Below are positions 58,993 through 64,000 of a stretch of 64,000 nucleotides of DNA, in pieces; position 1 is the stretch's first letter; each line of letters begins with the position of its first letter. Under the pieces are notes generated by a model. The model had not been told where the DNA came from. It saw only the letters and a program-made list of their open reading frames with translations, and did no database searches. This DNA comes from Streptomyces sp. L2 (lineage in GTDB: Bacteria; Actinomycetota; Actinomycetes; Streptomycetales; Streptomycetaceae), in assembly GCF_004124325.1 (NCBI RefSeq), contig NZ_QBDT01000001.1, positions 5,766,001 to 5,830,000 on the forward strand, written 5' to 3'. A program made the position numbers and the translations under genes.

Positions 58993-59038
58993 TTGCGCAG
59001 TTCCCCGCGCCCCTGAAGGGGCGCGGGGAACTGCGCAA
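58993..59038. repeat. Streptomyces intergenic GC-rich repeat, copy 4 (full palindrome)
   Basis: GCGCAGTTCCCCGCGCCCCT, then GA, then its full reverse complement; with TT and AA at the ends the arms reach 22 bases. It is the only copy where both halves are whole. It lies after the GntR gene and could end transcripts both ways. Confidence 0.95.
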
Positions 59039-59103
59039 AAAAAAGGGGGTCTGGGGGCTTGCCCCCAGTGTCGGGAAGGGTAGGGGCGGCGGTGGCGAGG
59101 AAC

Positions 59104-59727
59104 TCAGGCCCGCGGCGCGCACCCGAGCACGTGCGCCTTGACGAGCGCCGAGATATCCGGATCACGCCGCTTGAACGCCTGCACCAACTCCTCGTGCTCC
59201 TCGGCGTACGACTGCTGCACCGTCCCCAGCCACCGTATCGACAGCGCCGTGAACACCTCGATCCCCAGCCCCTCCCACGTGTGCAGCAGCACCGAATTGT
59301 CCGCGGCCCGCACCAGCTCCCGGTGGAAGCCGACGGTGTGCCGGACCTGCGCCGTCCCGTCGGCGTCGCGGTCGGCCTCGTACAGGGCCAGGACGTGCGG
59401 TTCCAGGGCCGAGCAGTCCACGGCGAGGCGGGCGGCCGCCAGCTCCGCCGCGATGGCCTCCAGGCCGGCCCGGACGGGGTAGCTCTCCTCCAGATCGGCC
59501 GCGCTCAGGTTGCGTACGCGGACGCCCTTGTTCGGCGCGGACTCGATCAGCCGCAGGGACTCCAGCTCGCGCAGGGCCTCCCGGACGGGGGTCTGGCTGA
59601 CCTGCAGTTCCGTGGCGATCCGCCGCTCGACGATGCGCTCGCCCGGCTGCCAGCGCCCGCTGACGATCCCCTCCACGATGTGCTCGCGGATCTGTTCGCG
59701 CAGCGAGTGGACGACGGGCGCGGTCAT
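59104..59727 (-). CDS. GntR-family (FCD-type) transcriptional regulator
   Basis: 207 residues from ATG 59727 with GGAGG ahead; the open frame to 59805 lacks a start signal. The winged helix reads LREQIREHIVEGIVSGRWQPGERIVERRIATELQVSQTPVREALRELESLRLI, followed by a helical FCD ligand domain with ESYPVRAGLEAIAAELAA and VGFHRELVRAADNSVL (His as metal ligand). FCD regulators sense small organic acids. Location between aceE and the E2/E3 genes suggests control of pyruvate use. A candidate half-site GTTTAGAC lies at about 59750 ahead of its own gene. Confidence 0.92.
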   Translation of the reverse strand: MTAPVVHSLREQIREHIVEGIVSGRWQPGERIVERRIATELQVSQTPVREALRELESLRLIESAPNKGVRVRNLSAADLEESYPVRAGLEAIAAELAAARLAVDCSALEPHVLALYEADRDADGTAQVRHTVGFHRELVRAADNSVLLHTWEGLGIEVFTALSIRWLGTVQQSYAEEHEELVQAFKRRDPDISALVKAHVLGCAPRA

Positions 59728-59896
59728 GAGGGCTCCTCCCGGGGGCTGACGTTTAGACAATACGGCCGTGCGCGGCGCTGGGCGGGGTGGAGGGGGTGCT
59801 TTCACGCAGGTGAGATGAGTTGCACATGGGGTTTGGGGCGCGTGTGAACTCGGGGGGCTCTGTCGTTCGGCGGCTGCGGGTCGGGCGTGGCCTGTC

Positions 59897-59920
59897 GCGC
59901 AGTTCCCCGCGCCCCTTGGG
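59897..59920. repeat. Streptomyces intergenic GC-rich repeat, copy 5
   Basis: GCGCAGTTCCCCGCGCCCCT then TGGG; it lacks the downstream arm that forms the hairpin in copy 1. It lies between the GntR gene and the end of the E2 gene. Confidence 0.8.
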
Positions 59921-59948
59921 AAGTCGCGGTCGCCCTGCGCCGAAAAGG

Positions 59949-59984
59949 CGACGCCCCGTCCGGATGGCTCCGGACGGGGCGTCG
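59949..59984 (-). terminator. Strong terminator after the E2 gene
   Basis: CGACGCCCCGTCCGG (59949-59963) pairs perfectly with 59970-59984 around a six-base loop, and on the minus strand it is followed by CCTTTTCG, a short U-run. It lies 19 bases past the sucB stop and ends the E3-E2 transcript. Confidence 0.85.
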
Positions 59985-60002
59985 TAGCACCTGATCAGGA
60001 AA

Positions 60003-61787
60003 TCAGAGACCGAGCTCGACCTCGAACTCGCCTGCCTCCAGGATCGCCTTGACCGCCGTCAGGTAGCGCGCCGCGTCGGCGCCGTCGACCAGGCGGTGGT
60101 CGTAGGAGAGGGTCAGGTAGGTCATGTCGCGGACGCCGATGACCGTGCCCTCCTCGGTCTCGATGACCGCCGGGCGCTTGACCGTGGCACCGATGCCGAG
60201 GATCGCGACCTGGCCCGGCGGCACGATGATCGTGTCGAACAGCGCGCCGCGCGAACCGGTGTTGGAGATGGTGAAGGTCGCGCCGGACAGCTCGTCCGGG
60301 GTGATCTTGTTGCCGCGGACCTTGCCCGCCAGCTCCGCCGTGGCCTTGGCGATACCGGCGATGTTGAGGTCACCGGCGTGCTTGATGACCGGGGTCATCA
60401 GGCCCTTCTCGGAGTCCACCGCGATTCCGACGCTCTCGGAGTCGAAGTAGGTGATCGTGCCCTCGGCCTCGTTGATCTTGGCGTTGATGACCGGGTGGGC
60501 CTTCAGCGCCTGGGCCGCGGCCTTCACGAAGAACGGCATCGGGGAGAGCTTGACGCCCTCGCGCGCGGCGAAGGAGTCCTTGGCCTGGGCGCGCAGCCGC
60601 ATCAGGCGGGTGACGTCGACCTCGACGACCGACGACAGCTGCGCCTGCTCGTGCAGCGCCTTGACCATGTTGTCGCCGATGACCTTGCGGATGCGCGGCA
60701 TCTTGACGGTCTGGCCGCGCAGCGGGGAGGCCTCCAGGCTGGGGGCCTTCTTCGCGGCGGGCGCGGCGGCGGCGGCCGGAGCCGGCGTGGCGGCCTTCGC
60801 GGCCTCGGCGGCGGCGATGACGTCCTGCTTGCGGATACGGCCGCCGACGCCGGTGCCCTTGACGGTGGACAGGTCGACGCCGTTCTCGGCGGCGAGCTTG
60901 CGCACCAGCGGGGTGACGTAGGCACCCTCGTCCGTGGCCTGGGCGGCGGGCGCGGCGGGAGCGGCCGGGGCCGGGGTGACCGGGGCCGGAGCCGCGGGCT
61001 GGGCCGGAGCCGGAGCAGCGGCGGCGGGCGCGGCCGGGGCGGCGGGAGCCGGAGCCGGGGCAGCCGGGGCGGGGGCGGCGGGCTGGGCCGGAGCCGCGGG
61101 GGCGGCCGGGGCCTCGGCGGCGGGCGCCGGGGCGGCCGGGGCCGGAGCGGCGGCGGGGGCGGCACCGGCGGCACCGATGACGGCGAGCTTGGCGCCGACC
61201 TCGGCGGTCTCGTCCTCGCCGACCACGATCTCCAGCAGCGTGCCCGAGGTGGGCGCCGGGATCTCGGTGTCGACCTTGTCCGTGGAGACTTCGAGCAGCG
61301 GCTCGTCGGCCTCGACGGAGTCGCCCACCGACTTCAGCCAGCGGGTGACGGTGCCCTCGGTGACGGACTCGCCGAGCGCGGGCAGGACCACGTCCGTGCC
61401 CTCGGCGGAGCCGGCGCCGGCGGCGGCCTCGGCGGTGGGGGCCGGGGCCGGGGCGGCCTGCTCGGCGGCGGGGGCCGCGGGAGCCGGCTCGGCGGCCGGG
61501 GCCGGGGCCTCGGCGGCGGCCGGGGCGGGCGCGGCGGCGGGGGCGCCGGAACCGTCGTCGATCAGGGCCAGCTCGGCGCCGACCTCGACCGTCTCGTCCT
61601 CGGCGACCTTGATGGAGGCCAGCACACCGGCGGCGGGCGAGGGGATCTCGGTGTCGACCTTGTCGGTCGACACCTCGAGCAGCGGCTCGTCGGCCTCGAC
61701 GCGCTCACCCTCGGCCTTCAGCCAGCGGGTCACAGTGCCCTCGGTGACGCTCTCACCGAGCGCCGGAAGGGTTACGGAAACCGCCAT
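60003..61787 (-). CDS. sucB: Dihydrolipoamide acyltransferase (E2) with two lipoyl domains
   Basis: 594 residues from ATG 61787 with AGGAG 11 bases ahead. Two lipoyl domains carry the lipoylation lysines Lys43 and Lys171, both in [11 protein letters not shown]. Two long Ala/Pro linkers separate them and lead to the peripheral-subunit-binding domain ([33 protein letters not shown]) and the catalytic domain, which ends with [14 protein letters not shown] holding the active His and Asp. It is annotated sucB in Streptomyces; in actinobacteria the one E2 of this kind serves the pyruvate dehydrogenase. LipA and LipB at 43178-45079 make its cofactor. Confidence 0.95.
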   Translation of the reverse strand: MAVSVTLPALGESVTEGTVTRWLKAEGERVEADEPLLEVSTDKVDTEIPSPAAGVLASIKVAEDETVEVGAELALIDDGSGAPAAAPAPAAAEAPAPAAEPAPAAPAAEQAAPAPAPTAEAAAGAGSAEGTDVVLPALGESVTEGTVTRWLKSVGDSVEADEPLLEVSTDKVDTEIPAPTSGTLLEIVVGEDETAEVGAKLAVIGAAGAAPAAAPAPAAPAPAAEAPAAPAAPAQPAAPAPAAPAPAPAAPAAPAAAAPAPAQPAAPAPVTPAPAAPAAPAAQATDEGAYVTPLVRKLAAENGVDLSTVKGTGVGGRIRKQDVIAAAEAAKAATPAPAAAAAPAAKKAPSLEASPLRGQTVKMPRIRKVIGDNMVKALHEQAQLSSVVEVDVTRLMRLRAQAKDSFAAREGVKLSPMPFFVKAAAQALKAHPVINAKINEAEGTITYFDSESVGIAVDSEKGLMTPVIKHAGDLNIAGIAKATAELAGKVRGNKITPDELSGATFTISNTGSRGALFDTIIVPPGQVAILGIGATVKRPAVIETEEGTVIGVRDMTYLTLSYDHRLVDGADAARYLTAVKAILEAGEFEVELGL

Positions 61788-61851
61788 GGTTTCGGTTGCT
61801 CCTAACGAATTGCGGAAAGTCTGTGTCGTCGCGCCCGATGGACTGAGGGCG

Positions 61852-63240
61852 TCAGTCGTGGGCGTGCAGCGGCTTCCCGGCCAGAGCCAGGTGAGCCTCG
61901 CCGAGCGCCTCGTTCTGCGTCGGGTGGGCGTGGATGAGCTGGGCCACCTCGGACGGCAGCGCCTCCCAGTTGTAGACCAGCTGGGCCTCGCCGACCTGCT
62001 CACCCATGCGGTCGCCGACCATGTGGACGCCGACCACGGCACCGTCCTTGACCTGGACGAGCTTGATCTCGCCCGCGGTCTTCAGGATCTTGCTCTTTCC
62101 GTTGCCCGCCAGGTTGTACTTCAGAGCGACGACCTTGTCCGCGCCGTAGATCTCCTTGGCCTTGGCCTCGGAGATGCCGACGGAGGCGACCTCCGGGTGG
62201 CAGTACGTCACCCGCGGGACACCGTCGTAGTCGATCGGAACCGTCTTCAGACCGGCCAGACGCTCCGCCACCAGGATGCCCTCGGCGAAGCCGACGTGCG
62301 CGAGCTGGAGCGTGGGGACCAGGTCGCCGACGGCCGAGATCGTCGGCACGTTGGTCCGCATGTACTCGTCGACGAGGACGTAGCCGCGGTCCATGGCGAC
62401 CCCGGCCTCCTCGTAGCCCAGGCCCTGTGAGACCGGGCCGCGGCCGATGGCGACGAGCAGGACCTCGGCCTCGAACTCCTTGCCGTCCGCCAGGGTGACC
62501 TTCACGCCGTCCTGGGTGTACTCCGCCTTCTGGAAGAAGGTGCCCAGGTTGAACTTGATGCCCCGCTTGCGGAACGCGCGCTCCAGCAGCTTGGAGCTGT
62601 TCTCGTCCTCGACCGGGACCAGGTGCTTGAGGCCCTCCACGATCGTGACGTCGGAGCCGAAGGACTTCCACGCCGAGGCGAACTCGACGCCGATGACACC
62701 GCCGCCCAGGATGATCGCGGACTTCGGCACGCGGTCCAGGACGAGGGCGTGGTCCGAGGAGATGATCCGGTTGCCGTCGATGTCCAGGCCCGGGAGCGAC
62801 TTCGGTACGGAACCGGTGGCGAGGAGCACGTGGCGCCCCTGGATCCGCTGGCCGTTCACGTCGACGGAGGTGGGGGAGGACAGCCGGCCCTCACCCTCGA
62901 TGTACGTCACCTTGCGGGACGCGATGAGACCCTGCAGACCCTTGTACAGGCCCGAGATCACCTCGTCCTTGTACTTGTGGACGCCCGCGACGTCGATGCC
63001 CTCGAAGGTGGCCTTCACGCCGAACTGCTCGCTCTCGCGGGCCTGGTCGGCGATCTCGCCCGCGTGGAGCAGGGCCTTGGTGGGGATGCAACCCCGGTGC
63101 AGGCAGGTGCCGCCGACCTTGTCCTTCTCGATCAGGGCGACGTCCAGGCCCAGCTGCGCCCCGCGCAGGGCCGCGGCGTAACCACCGCTACCACCGCCGA
63201 GGATCACTAGGTCGAAAACGGTGCTGGCGTCGTTCGCCAC
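61852..63240 (-). CDS. lpdA: Dihydrolipoamide dehydrogenase (E3)
   Basis: 462 residues from GTG 63240 ([30 protein letters not shown]) with GGAGG seven bases ahead. It reoxidises the dihydrolipoyl arms of E2 and makes NADH. The FAD motif [10 protein letters not shown], the redox pair Cys46 and Cys51 in [16 protein letters not shown], the NAD motif [11 protein letters not shown], the FAD motif ISAVGDLV and the C-terminal HAHPTQNE with the catalytic His-Glu are all present. Sixty-four bases separate its stop from the E2 start; the two are likely co-transcribed. Confidence 0.97.
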   Translation of the reverse strand: MANDASTVFDLVILGGGSGGYAAALRGAQLGLDVALIEKDKVGGTCLHRGCIPTKALLHAGEIADQARESEQFGVKATFEGIDVAGVHKYKDEVISGLYKGLQGLIASRKVTYIEGEGRLSSPTSVDVNGQRIQGRHVLLATGSVPKSLPGLDIDGNRIISSDHALVLDRVPKSAIILGGGVIGVEFASAWKSFGSDVTIVEGLKHLVPVEDENSSKLLERAFRKRGIKFNLGTFFQKAEYTQDGVKVTLADGKEFEAEVLLVAIGRGPVSQGLGYEEAGVAMDRGYVLVDEYMRTNVPTISAVGDLVPTLQLAHVGFAEGILVAERLAGLKTVPIDYDGVPRVTYCHPEVASVGISEAKAKEIYGADKVVALKYNLAGNGKSKILKTAGEIKLVQVKDGAVVGVHMVGDRMGEQVGEAQLVYNWEALPSEVAQLIHAHPTQNEALGEAHLALAGKPLHAHD

Positions 63241-63457
63241 GTCACGTCCTCCATGCATGTGCGCCTCACGCCGGTCTCCTGTGACCGGCGGGCGGCTGGT
63301 GTCCGGCCGCTTGATGCTTCGGCCCTTTGGTGGGGGCCCTGTCCTGCCGGGCTCCATCTTTGCACTTGTTCGACCCGTACGAGACGCGGGGCTGGAGTGT
63401 GAGACACCCCACGTACGCCGCGAAACCCAGGGCAGTGATCGAGATACGGCCAGGGCA

Positions 63458-63501
63458 GCGCCCCGAAAGGGGCGCGGGGAACTGCGCGACCAGCCCCCAC
63501 G
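63458..63501. repeat. Streptomyces intergenic GC-rich repeat, copy 6
   Basis: GCGCCCCGAAAGGGGCGCGG continues GGAACTGCGCGACCAGCCCC. It lies between the lpdA promoter side and the end of pepA; the remaining bases 63241-63457 hold the lpdA promoter region but no gene. Confidence 0.85.
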
Positions 63502-63548
63502 CCCCCGCGGCCGCCCTACAGACAGGACGGGCCACCCCAATAGGCGGC

Positions 63549-64000
63549 TCAGCCCAGCTCGCCGCAGGCGGTCAGCTCCGCGAGCCGCACCAGCGTACGC
63601 ACGGCGGATCCGGTGCCCCCCTTGGGCGTGTACCCGAAGGGACCGCCCTCGTTGAAGGCGGGACCCGCGATGTCCAGGTGCGCCCAGGTGATGCCCTCGC
63701 CCACGAACTCCCGCAGGAAGAGCCCGGCGAACAGGCCGCCGCCCATCCGCTCGCCCATGTTCGAGAGGTCGGCCACCTGGGACTCCCCGGCCTTGCGCAG
63801 GTGCTCCGGCAGCGGCATCTGCCACGCCGGCTCGCCGACCTCCTCCGCGGCCTCGTGCACCGCCGCGCGGAACGCCTCGTCGTTGCCCATGATCCCGAAC
63901 GTCCGCGTGCCCAGCGCCAGCACCATCGCGCCGGTCAGCGTGGCCACGTCGACGATCGCGTCCGGGTTCTCCTGCGAGGCCGCCCACAGCGCGTCGGCCA
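63549..64000 (-). CDS. pepA: Leucyl aminopeptidase (M17), C-terminal part cut by window edge
   Basis: The frame is open to the window edge and gives about 149 residues. ADALWAASQENPDAIVDVATLTGAMVLALGTRTFGIMGND is the M17 family core just after its NTDAEGRL metal motif, which should lie outside the window. The end WAHLDIAGPAFNEGGPFGYTPKGGTGSAVRTL is also typical. It is a cytosolic two-zinc exopeptidase. Placed upstream of lpdA in the same direction, with about 300 bases and a repeat between, so its transcript likely ends before. Confidence 0.95.
   Translation of the reverse strand, partial: ADALWAASQENPDAIVDVATLTGAMVLALGTRTFGIMGNDEAFRAAVHEAAEEVGEPAWQMPLPEHLRKAGESQVADLSNMGERMGGGLFAGLFLREFVGEGITWAHLDIAGPAFNEGGPFGYTPKGGTGSAVRTLVRLAELTACGELG

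Noticed and set aside
58993..59038. Insertion-sequence end
   Set aside because: No transposase or target duplication; the same sequence recurs between genes, as expected of an interspersed repeat.

Overview
The window is about 64 kb of very high-GC DNA with codon use, start codons (many GTG) and gene families typical of Streptomyces. From memory the order matches the S. coelicolor chromosome segment running backwards from about SCO2235 (next to glnE) to SCO2179 (pepA). I could not check that by search. It is a conserved core-chromosome region, with no insertion sequence, phage, tRNA, rRNA or CRISPR array that I can see.

Layout. 1-3971: end of a NUDIX gene, a stretch with a possible structured element and a repeat array, then glnE (adenylyltransferase that controls glutamine synthetase). 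3959-20800: a PAP2-type membrane gene, then the maltodextrin locus: malR (repressor), malEFG (ABC importer), aglA (alpha-glucosidase), two secreted alpha-amylases that converge tail to tail, and a secreted amylase-pullulanase fusion of 1803 residues. CTTGC-type direct repeats lie in front of malE, the first amylase and the divergent amylase/pullulanase pair, so one MalR regulon probably links outside starch breakdown, uptake and inside hydrolysis. 20802-23576: a TetR regulator, a ferredoxin-type reductase and a metal-dependent hydrolase, with a perfect palindrome as likely operator. 23652-32098: a sigma-like membrane protein, a TPR protein, a small lipoprotein, a DUF1996 secreted protein, a two-component system, an epimerase and a receiver-less winged-helix regulator.

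32543-41278: nitrogen assimilation returns with glnII and glnA, each preceded by a four-half-site GlnR box. Between them are a secreted double-psi-barrel protein, an ArsC-like protein, an AlkZ-like protein and pspAB-htpX. 41355-46802: an RDD membrane protein, a DUF4191 protein, lipA and lipB (lipoate synthesis) and a TPR regulator. 46861-55821: an FAD amine oxidase, a nucleotide-sugar-type epimerase, an acetyltransferase, a MarP-like membrane protease, a peptidoglycan amidase, a DUF397/XRE (WhiJ-type) pair with two membrane proteins between them, and a DUF4240 protein.

55996-64000: pyruvate dehydrogenase E1 (aceE), a GntR regulator, the two-lipoyl-domain E2 (sucB-like), lipoamide dehydrogenase and the C-terminal part of leucyl aminopeptidase (pepA). 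lipA/lipB make the cofactor that E2 carries, so these genes are linked in function.

Six copies of one GC-rich palindrome-forming repeat (core GCGCAGTTCCCCGCGCCCCT) sit between genes. Gene boundaries here follow ribosome binding sites where these could be seen. All functional calls come from reading motifs; no database search was run.
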